Source: Sphingomonas sp. (GTDB lineage: Bacteria > Pseudomonadota > Alphaproteobacteria > Sphingomonadales > Sphingomonadaceae). Taken from it: DNA of 21,721 nucleotides. A program made the translations under genes and the position numbers. The notes under the pieces are model-generated. The model saw only the letters and a program-made list of their open reading frames with translations. It did no database searches and was not told where the DNA came from. Shown one piece after another: positions 1-7,782 of the stretch. The stretch's first letter is position 1. Each line of letters opens with the position of its first letter. The stretch covers positions 1 to 21,721 of the forward strand of contig JAIERC010000131.1 of the NCBI GenBank assembly GCA_019747165.1, given 5' to 3'.

Positions 1-753
1 GAAGAGCCGCTGGTCCATCCGGGCATCGCGTTCGTGCTGCAATTCAACGCGCAAGGGTTTCCGGGGGTGAGCACCGCCAGCGGATCGGCCGAGGCCTGGC
101 TGGGCGCGGTGCATGCCGAAACCGATTTGCGGCTCCATCAGCCCTTCCGGCTGGGGCAAGCGATCATAACGCAGGGACGCGTCGTGGCGCGGCGGCAGAT
201 CCGGTCGGGCGTCTACAATGTCGAACGTTACCGCATGGTCGACGATGCCGGTGCGCTGATCGCCGAGGTCGATTTCAACCTGATCATTCGCGGGGCCGCG
301 CTAGGCGGGGGTGATGTCGATCTCGACCCGCCGCCGCCGCGCCCGCGGCCGCCCGAAGCAACCGAGCCCGAGGCGCGGATTGCGCTGTTCATCCCACGTC
401 GGGCGCTCCACCATTATACCGCCGGTTCGGGCATCTACGCGCCGATCCACACCGATCGCCGCGTTGCGGTGCGCGCTGGTTTTGCCGACATCATCCTGCA
501 CGGCAGCGCGACCAAGTCGATCGCGCTGTCAGTGATCATCGCGCGCTACTTCGATGGCGATCCGACGCGGATCACCCGGCTCTACGGCCAGTTGCGCGCA
601 GTGGTGCTGGCCGACACCAGCATTACCGTCGAGATACTGGCGCAGCGGCAGTCGGGCGACGAGACGCACGTGTTTTTCCGGGTACTCAATCAGGATAGCG
701 ACGCGGCGGTGGCGAACGGACTCATCATCGGGCGCACGGGGGGCAGGCCATGA
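1..753 (+). CDS. MaoC-type double hot-dog enoyl-CoA hydratase-like protein (5' truncated by window edge)
   Basis: The reading frame is open from base 1, so the N-terminus lies outside the window; a GTG at 34 is only an internal codon. About 250 residues are visible. A proline-rich linker (roughly bases 325-360) separates an N-terminal hot-dog half from a C-terminal half with the hydratase-2 signature region SGIYAPIHTDRRVA, then GFADIILHGSAT. MaoC/hydratase-2 proteins normally hydrate trans-2-enoyl-CoA with Asp and His in a D-x-N-P-x-H motif. Here the His remains (bases 448-450), but the Asp is Ile and the Asn is Ala. It may be a non-hydratase or a structural partner, although related MaoC subfamilies may also vary here. 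Its stop overlaps the next start (ATGA at 750-753), indicating translational coupling with the SDR. Family certain, activity uncertain. Confidence 0.85.
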   Translation, partial: EEPLVHPGIAFVLQFNAQGFPGVSTASGSAEAWLGAVHAETDLRLHQPFRLGQAIITQGRVVARRQIRSGVYNVERYRMVDDAGALIAEVDFNLIIRGAALGGGDVDLDPPPPRPRPPEATEPEARIALFIPRRALHHYTAGSGIYAPIHTDRRVAVRAGFADIILHGSATKSIALSVIIARYFDGDPTRITRLYGQLRAVVLADTSITVEILAQRQSGDETHVFFRVLNQDSDAAVANGLIIGRTGGRP

Positions 754-1655
754 CAGCGATACGTTTCGACGACCGGGTGGTCGTCATCACTGGCGGCGGT
801 GGCGGGCTTGGGCGATCCTATGCGCTTGAATTCGCCGCGCGCGGGGCGAAAGTGGTGGTCAACGATCTCGGCGCAGACATTCGTGGGGGCGGGCAGAGCG
901 TGACATCGGCCGATTTGGTCGTGGCCGAGATCGAGGCGATGGGCGGCATGGCCGTCGCCAGCTATGATTCGGTCGAACAGGGCGACCGGATCATCGACAC
1001 CGCTATCGCCGCCTTTGGCCGGGTTGATGTGCTGATCAACAATGCCGGCGTGCTGCGCGACCTGAGCTTCAAGAAGATGACCGACGACGATTGGGAGCGG
1101 GTTTACCGAGTCCATCTCTTCGGCGCGTTCAAGGTCACCAAGGCGGCCTGGACGCATATGCAGGCGCAGACTTACGGCCGCATCGTCAACACCGCCTCGG
1201 CAGCGGGCATTTACGGCAATTTTGGGCAGGCCAATTATTCGGCGGTCAAGCTTGGGCTCGTCGGCTTTACCAAGACGCTGGCGATCGAGGGGGCGGCCAA
1301 GAAGATCACCGTCAACGCCATTGCGCCGATCGCGGGGTCGCGTCTGCTGGAGACGATTTCGGCTCCCGAAATGGTTGAGGCGCTGAAGCCCGAATATGTG
1401 ACGCCCCTGGTGGTGCGGCTGTGCGCCGAACATAACCGCGAGAGTGGATCGCTATTCGAACTCGCGGCAGGGTGGATGGCAAAGCTGCGCTGGGAACGAA
1501 CGCGCGGCGTGTCGTTCGATCCTGCCACCGAAATCACTGCCGAGACCGTTGACGACGCCTGGGAACAGCTGTGCAGCTTCGACGAGACCGACCACCCGGC
1601 GACGGTGCGCGAGGCGTCAGTCCCGGTCATCGCCAATCTCAGCCGGGCTGGATAA
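750..1655 (+). CDS. 17beta-HSD4-type short-chain dehydrogenase (3-hydroxyacyl-CoA dehydrogenase-like)
   Basis: This 301-residue SDR resembles the dehydrogenase domain of peroxisomal multifunctional enzyme 2 (HSD17B4), which oxidises (3R)-hydroxyacyl-CoA to 3-ketoacyl-CoA. Visible motifs are the Rossmann glycine motif TGGGGGLG (14-21), an acidic Asp39 after strand beta2 that favours NAD+ over NADP+, the long VVNDLGADIRGGGQS loop typical of this group, NNAG (97-100), and the catalytic Ser150, Tyr163 and Lys167. A C-terminal extension of about 60 residues follows the core, as in HSD17B4-like proteins. The start overlaps the upstream MaoC stop, so a hydratase and a dehydrogenase are made together; eukaryotes fuse these two activities in one chain. 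A paralogue sits at 14596-15513. The exact acyl-CoA substrate is unknown. Confidence 0.92.
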   Translation: MTAIRFDDRVVVITGGGGGLGRSYALEFAARGAKVVVNDLGADIRGGGQSVTSADLVVAEIEAMGGMAVASYDSVEQGDRIIDTAIAAFGRVDVLINNAGVLRDLSFKKMTDDDWERVYRVHLFGAFKVTKAAWTHMQAQTYGRIVNTASAAGIYGNFGQANYSAVKLGLVGFTKTLAIEGAAKKITVNAIAPIAGSRLLETISAPEMVEALKPEYVTPLVVRLCAEHNRESGSLFELAAGWMAKLRWERTRGVSFDPATEITAETVDDAWEQLCSFDETDHPATVREASVPVIANLSRAG

Positions 1656-1697
1656 GTTCATGCCAGTAAGGCGGCCATCTAAAGTCGGAGATCGGGG

Positions 1698-3515
1698 ATG
1701 ACGGAGCCCAGGGGTAAACGCGCCGCCGAACGCGAGATGCACTATGTCCAGGCCAATCGCGACCGCGTGCCGACCGTCGGCCCCGACGATCCAGCGACCA
1801 TTGCCTCGCTGATCGATGCGCAGGTCGCGATCCGGCCCGATGCGGTCTCGCTCGTCACGCAGGATAGCCAAACGACCTGGCGCGAGTTTCAGAAGCTTGC
1901 CAACCGGGTGTCCAACCTGTTGCTGGCGCGTGGCGTGGCCAAGGGCGACGCGGTTGCGCTCAACATGGACAACAGTGTGCTGTTCCTGGCGTGCGTGGTC
2001 GGGATCAGCCGGATCGGTGCCGTCGTTGGGCTGATCAACACCAATCTGGTCGGCACACCGTTGATCCACTGCGTGGGGCAGATTGAAGCGCGGGTAAGCA
2101 TGGTCGATGGCCGGGCACTGGCCGCGATCGCCGCCTGCGCCGATGATTATCGAAAGGCGCTGCCCGAGCGCGCCGAGGTCATCCATTTCGGCGTAAGCCA
2201 AACTCAGGCGCATGACTGGTTCATTGATGGCGACGCGTTACTGGCAAGCGCTTCGGACGATATCCCGGTGTGCGAACCGGTACTGGGCCGCGATTGGGCG
2301 CTGTACATCTTCACCTCGGGTACGACCGGCCTGCCCAAGGCAACGATCATCACCCACCAGAAATTCTATTATGGCGCGGCGGGCAATGCAGTGTTCGGCC
2401 TGCGCGCGCGCCCGCACGACCGGGTTTACAACTGCCTGCCGCTCTATCACGGCACCGGCCTGATGGTCGGCTGGGGCGGCTGCATCTTCGCTGGCTGCTC
2501 GATGTTCCTGCGGCCCAAATTCTCGGCATCGGCGCTGATCCGCGAGGCCAATGAATATCACTGCAACATCCTCGTCTATATCGGCGAGCTTTGCCGCTAC
2601 CTGCTGAGCACGCCCGAGGACCCGCTCGATCGCAAGACGCGGATTACGCGCGCTGTTGGCAATGGGCTGCGCCCCGATATCTGGAAGCCCTTCAAGAAGC
2701 GCTTTGGTCTGCGGCGGATCACCGAATTCTGGGGCGCGAGCGAGGCCAATGGCGGCTTCATGAACGTCTTCAACAAGGACGAGACGATCGGGATGACCGG
2801 CGCGACGTGCCGCCTTGTGGACTATTCGACTGAGGATGCCACGGCAGTGCGGGGCGCGGACGGCTTCTTGAAACTGGTGCCGCCAGGCGAGCCGGGGTTG
2901 CTGCTGTTCGAGGTTAGCCCGACCAGCGCGACTTCCTTCGACGGGTATAAGAACAAGGAACAGTCGGAAACCAAGCTGATCCGCGATGCTTTTGAGAAGG
3001 GCGATTGCTGGTTCAACAGCGGCGATCTGCTCAAACAGGTCGATGTCGGCTTCGTTTTCGACATTCCGCATTACCAGTTCGTCGACCGCCTGGGCGATAC
3101 CTATCGCTGGAAGGCGGAGAATGTGTCGACCAACGAGGTCGCCGAAGTGCTCTGCCAGTTCGACCAGATCGATGTCGCCTGTGTCTATGGCGTTGCGGTG
3201 CCGGGGACCGACGGCAAGGCGGGGATGGCGGCGGTGGCGCTGGCGGCAGACGCAGGGCCGCTCGATCTCGATCGCTTCGCGCACTATGTCGAGGGGACGC
3301 TAGCGCATTATGCCCGGCCCGTGTTCATCCGGGTGAGCGGGGGGCTGGAGCTGACCGGCACGCACAAGCTCGTCAAGACCCGGGTGGTCGAGGAAGGCTT
3401 TGATCCTGCCAAGGTCACCGAGCCGCTGTTCATGCTCGATCCGAAGACACGACGCTATGTGCCAGTTGATGCGGCGCGATTTGCCGAGATTATGGCGGGG
3501 CGTTCGGGCTACTGA
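1698..3515 (+). CDS. FATP/very-long-chain acyl-CoA synthetase family protein (FadD6-like)
   Basis: A 605-residue adenylate-forming enzyme predicted to activate a carboxylic acid to its acyl-CoA through an acyl-AMP. The ATP-binding P-loop reads FTSGTTGLPK (205-214). The second AMP motif is EFWGASEAN (343-351), preceded by GNGLRPDIW (321-329), and YRWKAENVSTNEV (469-481) is the signature of the FATP/VLACS branch rather than of ordinary FadD. A C-terminal GTHKLVK segment supplies the likely catalytic lysine. In eukaryotes this branch activates very-long-chain, branched and bile-acid substrates. The start is the ATG after a GGAG-containing leader, 42 bases behind the SDR. The next gene follows after 39 bases with its own AAGGGAGA site. 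No truncation or missing residue is evident. Confidence 0.93.
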   Translation: MTEPRGKRAAEREMHYVQANRDRVPTVGPDDPATIASLIDAQVAIRPDAVSLVTQDSQTTWREFQKLANRVSNLLLARGVAKGDAVALNMDNSVLFLACVVGISRIGAVVGLINTNLVGTPLIHCVGQIEARVSMVDGRALAAIAACADDYRKALPERAEVIHFGVSQTQAHDWFIDGDALLASASDDIPVCEPVLGRDWALYIFTSGTTGLPKATIITHQKFYYGAAGNAVFGLRARPHDRVYNCLPLYHGTGLMVGWGGCIFAGCSMFLRPKFSASALIREANEYHCNILVYIGELCRYLLSTPEDPLDRKTRITRAVGNGLRPDIWKPFKKRFGLRRITEFWGASEANGGFMNVFNKDETIGMTGATCRLVDYSTEDATAVRGADGFLKLVPPGEPGLLLFEVSPTSATSFDGYKNKEQSETKLIRDAFEKGDCWFNSGDLLKQVDVGFVFDIPHYQFVDRLGDTYRWKAENVSTNEVAEVLCQFDQIDVACVYGVAVPGTDGKAGMAAVALAADAGPLDLDRFAHYVEGTLAHYARPVFIRVSGGLELTGTHKLVKTRVVEEGFDPAKVTEPLFMLDPKTRRYVPVDAARFAEIMAGRSGY

Positions 3516-3554
3516 TGGGGCCTTGAAGGGCGCGACGGGTGTAAGGGAGAGACA

Positions 3555-4712
3555 ATGACGGGGCCGTTGCAGGGATTTCGGGTGATCGAGTTGGGTGGCA
3601 TTGGGCCCTCGCCTTATTGCGGAATGCTGCTCGGCGATCTCGGCGCCGATGTCATCCGCATCGAACGCGCGTCTGAACCGGGCGATACCCCAATCCGCAA
3701 CGACCCGCACAGCCGCAACCGCCGCTCGATCGCGCTCAACCTGAAATCGCCCGATGCGATCGAGCTGGTGCTGAAGCTCTTGGAAAGCGCTGATGCCTGT
3801 ACCGAGGGCTTTCGTCCCGGCGTGGCAGAGCGGCTGGGCTTCGGCCCGGATGTCGCGCTCGCCCGCAATCCCCGGCTGGTTTATGGGCGGATGACGGGCT
3901 GGGGGCAGGACGGCCCGCTGGCGCAGGCACCGGGGCATGACATCAACTATGTCGCGCTCACCGGCGCGCTCCACGCAATCGGCCCGGTCGGCGGCAAGCC
4001 GGTGGTGCCGCTCAACCTGCTTGGCGATTTTGGCGGCGGCGGGCTGTTCCTTGCGTTCGGCATTCTTGCCGCGCTGCTCGAGGCCAAGCAATCGGGCAAG
4101 GGGCAGGTGATCGACGCAGCGATGGTCGATGGCGTCTCGTCGCTGATGTCGGCCTTCACCTTCTACCGCGCAGTCGGGCTGTTTAATGACGACCGGCCGG
4201 GCACCGCACCGCTTGCTGGGGGCGCGCATTATTACGACACTTATGAAACGAGCGACGGCAAATATATCAGCATCGGGTCGCTTGAGCCCGAATTCTACAA
4301 GGCGCTGATCGAGGAACTGTCGCTTGACCCGGCGCTGTTCGCCGACGCCGTGTTCCGCCCGCGCGCGCAGGACGACCCGCGCTGGCCCGAGCTCAAGGCG
4401 ATCGTTGCCGCCAAATTCCGGGAGAAGACCCGCGACGAATGGTGCGCGCAGCTGGAGGGTGGGCAAGTCTGCTTCGCGCCGGTGCTGACGCATGACGAGG
4501 CACAGCACCACCCCCATAATGTCGCGCGCGGGGTCTATGTCGATGTCGGCGTCCATCGCCAGAACGCACCTGCGCCGCGCTTCAGCCGGACACCGCCCGC
4601 GCAGCCCCGGCCACCGCGCCACAAGGGCGAGGATAATCGCGCGGTGCTCGCCGAACTCGGCATCGATGATACGGCTTTCGACCGACTGGTCGCGGCGAAG
4701 ATCGTGACATGA
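3555..4712 (+). CDS. CaiB/BaiF family protein, alpha-methylacyl-CoA racemase-like
   Basis: This 385-residue protein belongs to the class III CoA-transferase (CaiB/BaiF) superfamily and most resembles alpha-methylacyl-CoA racemase (AMACR/MCR), which interconverts 2R- and 2S-methylacyl-CoA so that branched chains can be dehydrogenated. The triad known from mycobacterial MCR appears intact: His128 in PGHDINY, Asp158 in LLGDFGGGG and Glu244 in GSLEPEF. The N-terminal LGDLGADVIRIE segment and RNRRSIALNLK are typical CoA-binding elements. True formyl-CoA-type transferases instead use a conserved Asp near the AMACR His/Asp region, so a transferase role is less likely but not excluded. It lies between the FATP-type ligase and the dehydrogenase, where an epimerase would be needed for alpha-methyl substrates. 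The start has an AAGGGAGA ribosome site about 7 bases upstream. Confidence 0.9.
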   Translation: MTGPLQGFRVIELGGIGPSPYCGMLLGDLGADVIRIERASEPGDTPIRNDPHSRNRRSIALNLKSPDAIELVLKLLESADACTEGFRPGVAERLGFGPDVALARNPRLVYGRMTGWGQDGPLAQAPGHDINYVALTGALHAIGPVGGKPVVPLNLLGDFGGGGLFLAFGILAALLEAKQSGKGQVIDAAMVDGVSSLMSAFTFYRAVGLFNDDRPGTAPLAGGAHYYDTYETSDGKYISIGSLEPEFYKALIEELSLDPALFADAVFRPRAQDDPRWPELKAIVAAKFREKTRDEWCAQLEGGQVCFAPVLTHDEAQHHPHNVARGVYVDVGVHRQNAPAPRFSRTPPAQPRPPRHKGEDNRAVLAELGIDDTAFDRLVAAKIVT

Positions 4713-4740
4713 AACGCATTACAACAGGGGCAGACAGAAC

Positions 4741-5721
4741 ATGGCGTTGAAGACCCGCTTCACCGAAGCCTTCGGCATCGAACACCCAATCGTCCAGGGC
4801 GGCATGCAATGGGTGGGCAAGGCTGAGCTGGTCGCCGCCGTCGCCAATGCCGGTGCGCTCGGGCTGATCACCGCGCTGACCCAGCCGACACCCGAGGCGC
4901 TGACCAAGGAGATCGCCCGGACGCGCGACATGACCGACAAGCCGTTCGGCGTGAACCTGACGATCCTGCCGACCATCACCCCGCCGCCTTATGCCGAATA
5001 TCGCCAGGCGATCATCGAGGCGGGAATCACCATCGTCGAGACGGCGGGCTATAAGCCGCAGGAGCATGTCGATCATTTCAAGCAGCATGGCATCAAGGTG
5101 CTGCACAAATGCACCGCCGTTCGCCACGCGCTTTCGGCTGAACGGATGGGGGTGGACGCCATCTCGATCGACGGGTTCGAATGCGCCGGGCATCCGGGCG
5201 AGGATGATGTGCCCGGGCTGGTGCTGATCCCGGCGGCGGCGAACAAGGTGAAGATCCCGATGGTGGCCTCGGGCGGCTTTGGTGACGGGCGCGGGCTGAT
5301 TGCGGCGCTGGCATTGGGCGCGGACGGCATCAACATGGGCACGCGCTTCTGCGTGACACAGGAAGCGCCGATCCATGAAAGTTTCAAGCGCCAGATGGTC
5401 GCCAATGACGAGCGCCAGACCGACATCATCTTCCGCACGCTGCACAATTCGGCGCGGGTGATGCGCAATGAGATCAGCCAGCAGGTTATCGCCATCGAAC
5501 GGGCCGGGGGCGCGACATTCGATGATGTCCGTCCGCTGGTGGCGGGGGTGCGCGGCCAGAATGCGATGGCCAATGGCGATGTCGATGGCGGCATCTGGTC
5601 GGCCGGGATGGTGCAGGGCCTGATCGACGACATCCCGACGGTGAAGGAGCTGATCGACCGTATCATGGCGGAGGCAGAGGCAATCATTGCCGCGCGGCTG
5701 ACCGGCATGATGCACGGCTGA
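4741..5721 (+). CDS. Nitronate monooxygenase-like FMN-dependent TIM-barrel protein
   Basis: A 326-residue protein of the nitronate monooxygenase/2-nitropropane dioxygenase superfamily, which also holds FabK enoyl reductases and the steroid-ring enzyme IpdC. Seen are the N-terminal HPIVQGGMQWVG segment (15-26), the central ECAGHPGEDD stretch carrying candidate catalytic His151, and two phosphate-binding glycine regions for FMN, GGFGDGRG (178-185) and GADGINMGTRF (193-203). Nitronate detoxification is only the family label. In an acyl-CoA operon it may instead act on an unsaturated or cyclic CoA intermediate, as IpdC does, but the His-loop differs from what I recall of mycobacterial IpdC. The ribosome site is weak (GGGG about 11 bases before the ATG), so translation may depend partly on coupling to the upstream gene, 28 bases away. 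Confidence 0.88.
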   Translation: MALKTRFTEAFGIEHPIVQGGMQWVGKAELVAAVANAGALGLITALTQPTPEALTKEIARTRDMTDKPFGVNLTILPTITPPPYAEYRQAIIEAGITIVETAGYKPQEHVDHFKQHGIKVLHKCTAVRHALSAERMGVDAISIDGFECAGHPGEDDVPGLVLIPAAANKVKIPMVASGGFGDGRGLIAALALGADGINMGTRFCVTQEAPIHESFKRQMVANDERQTDIIFRTLHNSARVMRNEISQQVIAIERAGGATFDDVRPLVAGVRGQNAMANGDVDGGIWSAGMVQGLIDDIPTVKELIDRIMAEAEAIIAARLTGMMHG

Positions 5722-5744
5722 GCTGCTTCCAATAGAAAGCGTGA

Positions 5745-6896
5745 ATGACGATGGCGGATTATCGATCACCCTGGCGCGACCAAGAACTCGACCTGTTCCG
5801 CGATTCGCTGTTGCGCTTCATCGAGCGCGAGGTGACGCCCAACGAGCAACGCTGGCGCGCGCAAAAACATGTCGACCGCGATTTCTGGCGGCTGGCCGGG
5901 GAGGCGGGGTTTCTCTGTACCGATATCCCCGAGGCTTATGGCGGGATGGGCGCCGACTTCCGCTATGAAGTGGTGCTGTCGGAGGAGCTGACCAAGGCCA
6001 ACAGTACCTCCTGGGGCCGCGCCGTCCACAGCATCCTCGCCAATTACATCGCCCGCCACGGCACCGAGGATCAGAAGCAGCGCTATCTGCCCGCGATGGC
6101 GCGCGGCGAGATGATCGGCGCAATCGCGATGACCGAGCCAGCGGCGGGATCGGACCTGCAATCGATCCAGACCCGCGCGATCAAGGATGGCGATGACTAT
6201 GTCATCACCGGCAGCAAGACCTTCATCACCAATGGCTATAGCGCCGATCTGGTCGGGCTGGTGTGCAAGACCGATCCCAGCCTGCGTGCCAAGGGCATGT
6301 CGATCATTCTGGTCGAGACCAAGGATCTGCCGGGTTTCGCGGTCGGCAAGCTGCTCAACAAGATGGGGATGAAGGGGCAGGAAGCGGCCGAGCTGTTCTT
6401 TGATGGCGCGCGGGTGCCGCAATCGCAGCTACTCGGCACCGAGGAGGGCAAGGGCTTTTTCCAGCTGATGGCCGATCTGCCCTATGAACGCACGATGATC
6501 ATGGTCCGCGCGCAGGCAGCGATCGAGGCGGCGCTGGAGATGACCGTCACGCATTGCCGTGACCGCGAGCTGTTCTCGCAAAAGCTGATCGAGATGCAGA
6601 ACACCCGCTTCAAGCTCGCCGAGGTCAAGACGATTGCGACGATCGGGCGGGTGTTTCTCGATCACTGCATCGCGCAATTGCACGCGGGCGATCTCGATGC
6701 AGTGACGGCGGCGATTGGCAAATTGTGGCTGGCCAATATGCAGAACGAGGTGGTTGCGGAGTGCCTGCAGCTATACGGCGGCTATGGCTATATCATGGAG
6801 AGCCCGATCGCCGATGCCTATGTCGATGCGCGGGTGCAGACCATCTATGGCGGATCGAACGAGGTGATGAAGGAGGTTATCGCGCGCAGCCTGTGA
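5745..6896 (+). CDS. Acyl-CoA dehydrogenase, LCAD/IVD-type catalytic arrangement
   Basis: A 383-residue FAD-dependent acyl-CoA dehydrogenase that introduces the alpha,beta double bond. It shows AIAMTEPAAGSDLQ (126-139) and the FAD-proximal TGSKTFITNG (155-164). The C-terminal IYGGSNEVMKEVIARSL carries Gly369 where medium- and short-chain enzymes have their catalytic Glu. The base is instead expected to be Glu248 in the LPYERTMI helix, the arrangement of long-chain and isovaleryl-CoA dehydrogenases. That class accepts long or branched acyl-CoA, which suits the adjacent racemase. The start is either ATG 5745, used here because AGAAAG lies about 6 bases upstream, or ATG 5751. It begins 23 bases after the FMN protein and is followed 25 bases later by a crotonase. 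Confidence 0.93.
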   Translation: MTMADYRSPWRDQELDLFRDSLLRFIEREVTPNEQRWRAQKHVDRDFWRLAGEAGFLCTDIPEAYGGMGADFRYEVVLSEELTKANSTSWGRAVHSILANYIARHGTEDQKQRYLPAMARGEMIGAIAMTEPAAGSDLQSIQTRAIKDGDDYVITGSKTFITNGYSADLVGLVCKTDPSLRAKGMSIILVETKDLPGFAVGKLLNKMGMKGQEAAELFFDGARVPQSQLLGTEEGKGFFQLMADLPYERTMIMVRAQAAIEAALEMTVTHCRDRELFSQKLIEMQNTRFKLAEVKTIATIGRVFLDHCIAQLHAGDLDAVTAAIGKLWLANMQNEVVAECLQLYGGYGYIMESPIADAYVDARVQTIYGGSNEVMKEVIARSL

Positions 6897-6921
6897 TGGC
6901 GCGGCGAGCGGAGGAAACGTT

Positions 6922-7656
6922 ATGACGATGCTGGTGGCGCGCGAAGATGATGACGGGCTGTGCTGGCTGACGCTCAACCGGCCTGACAAGCTCAATGCGC
7001 TGACGGTCGAGCTGTTTCGCGAATTGCGCGGCCATGTCGAGGCGCTGAAAAAGGACGATAGCGTCGGCTGCGTCGTGCTGCGCGGGGCGGGGAAATGCTT
7101 TTCCGCCGGGCATGATCTGAACGACATATTGGCCGAGCAGCCCCCCTCGCGCGGGTGGCATTCGGAGACGCTCAGGCTGATGGAAAAGCTGCCCCAGCCG
7201 GTGATCGCGGCGGTGCATGGCCATTGCTATACCGGCGGGCTGGAGGTGGCGCTCGCCGCCGATTTCATCCTGGCGAGCGACACGGCGCGCTTTGCCGACA
7301 CCCATGCCAAATGGGCGTTCACGCCGATCTGGGGGATGAGCCAGCGCCTGCCGCGCCGCGTCGGCACCGCGACTGCCAAGCGGCTAATGTTTACGGCAGA
7401 GACGGTGGGGGCCGAGGAAGCGCTGGGGATGCGGCTGTGCGAGGCGGTGTTCCCCGATGCCAGCTTCTTCGCGGAGGTTGAGGCGTTCGCGCGGCGCATC
7501 CTCGCCAATTCGCCGTTCAGCCACGCGGCCAACAAGCGCCTAATCGAGGCGACCGACATGGACCCGCTCGACGCCGGGCTGCAATGGGAGATCATGGAGA
7601 CCGAAGGGGTCGGCCCGGATGTGAAGGCGCGGCTGGCGGGATTCGGGAAGAAATAG
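6922..7656 (+). CDS. Crotonase-fold enoyl-CoA hydratase/isomerase family protein
   Basis: This 244-residue protein has the crotonase fold. The oxyanion-hole segments are CFSAGHDL (59-66) and HCYTGGLEVALAAD (101-114). By eye alignment to rat enoyl-CoA hydratase, Glu108 matches catalytic Glu144, but the second catalytic Glu (Glu164) is replaced by His128 in FADTHAKWAF. One-glutamate crotonases often act as isomerases or hydrolases, or on unusual enoyl-CoAs, so a simple hydratase name should not be assumed. The start ATG at 6922 has a strong GGAGG at 6910-6914; a second ATG two codons later is possible. It is the last gene of the first plus-strand operon and faces the minus-strand operon across the inverted repeat at 7690-7756. 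Confidence 0.9.
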   Translation: MTMLVAREDDDGLCWLTLNRPDKLNALTVELFRELRGHVEALKKDDSVGCVVLRGAGKCFSAGHDLNDILAEQPPSRGWHSETLRLMEKLPQPVIAAVHGHCYTGGLEVALAADFILASDTARFADTHAKWAFTPIWGMSQRLPRRVGTATAKRLMFTAETVGAEEALGMRLCEAVFPDASFFAEVEAFARRILANSPFSHAANKRLIEATDMDPLDAGLQWEIMETEGVGPDVKARLAGFGKK

Positions 7657-7689
7657 GTAACGAAAGCGTCTGTCTTTCAGAAACAGCTC

Positions 7690-7756
7690 CGTTCGCCCTG
7701 AGCGAAGTCGAAGGGCAAGCGCAGCGCATAGGCTTCGACTGCGCTCAGCCCGAACG
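7690..7756. repeat. Sphingomonad-type intergenic inverted repeat in a convergent gap, likely bidirectional terminator
   Basis: The 126-base gap between two converging operons (7657-7782) contains two inverted arms of about 24 bases, 7690-7713 and 7733-7756. The left arm begins CGTTCGCCCTGAGCG. The right arm, read on the other strand, begins CGTTCGGGCTGAGCG. They agree except at about three positions and are separated by a 19-base loop. The arm sequence resembles a dispersed palindromic element I know from sphingomonad intergenic DNA. A stem-loop this size could stop transcription from both sides, though no clear U-tract follows. The copy number elsewhere cannot be judged from this window, where I see only this copy. 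Confidence 0.75.
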
Positions 7757-7782
7757 GATGTTGGGATTTGCGTTGTTTCATC

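Noticed and set aside
34..753. GTG at 34 as the start of the first MaoC gene.
   Set aside because: The frame is open through base 1 with family-like sequence (EEPLVHPGIAF), so the gene is cut by the window edge.
4741..5721. Naming the FMN protein IpdC of steroid C/D-ring degradation.
   Set aside because: The His-bearing loop (ECAGHPGEDD) differs from what I recall of mycobacterial IpdC, and the partner genes ipdA and ipdB are not in the window.
3300..5769. Long antisense open frames on the minus strand (about 440 and 395 codons) opposite the CoA transferase, FMN-protein and acyl-CoA dehydrogenase genes.
   Set aside because: Rich in Arg, His and Asp with no family motif. They arise from high third-position GC of the real plus-strand genes, which carry full catalytic motifs.
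7670..7687. Small imperfect hairpin (CTGTCTTT...AAACAG) just after the crotonase stop.
   Set aside because: Only a few pairs with a mismatch and no U-tract; the much stronger repeat 20 bases on is the better terminator candidate.
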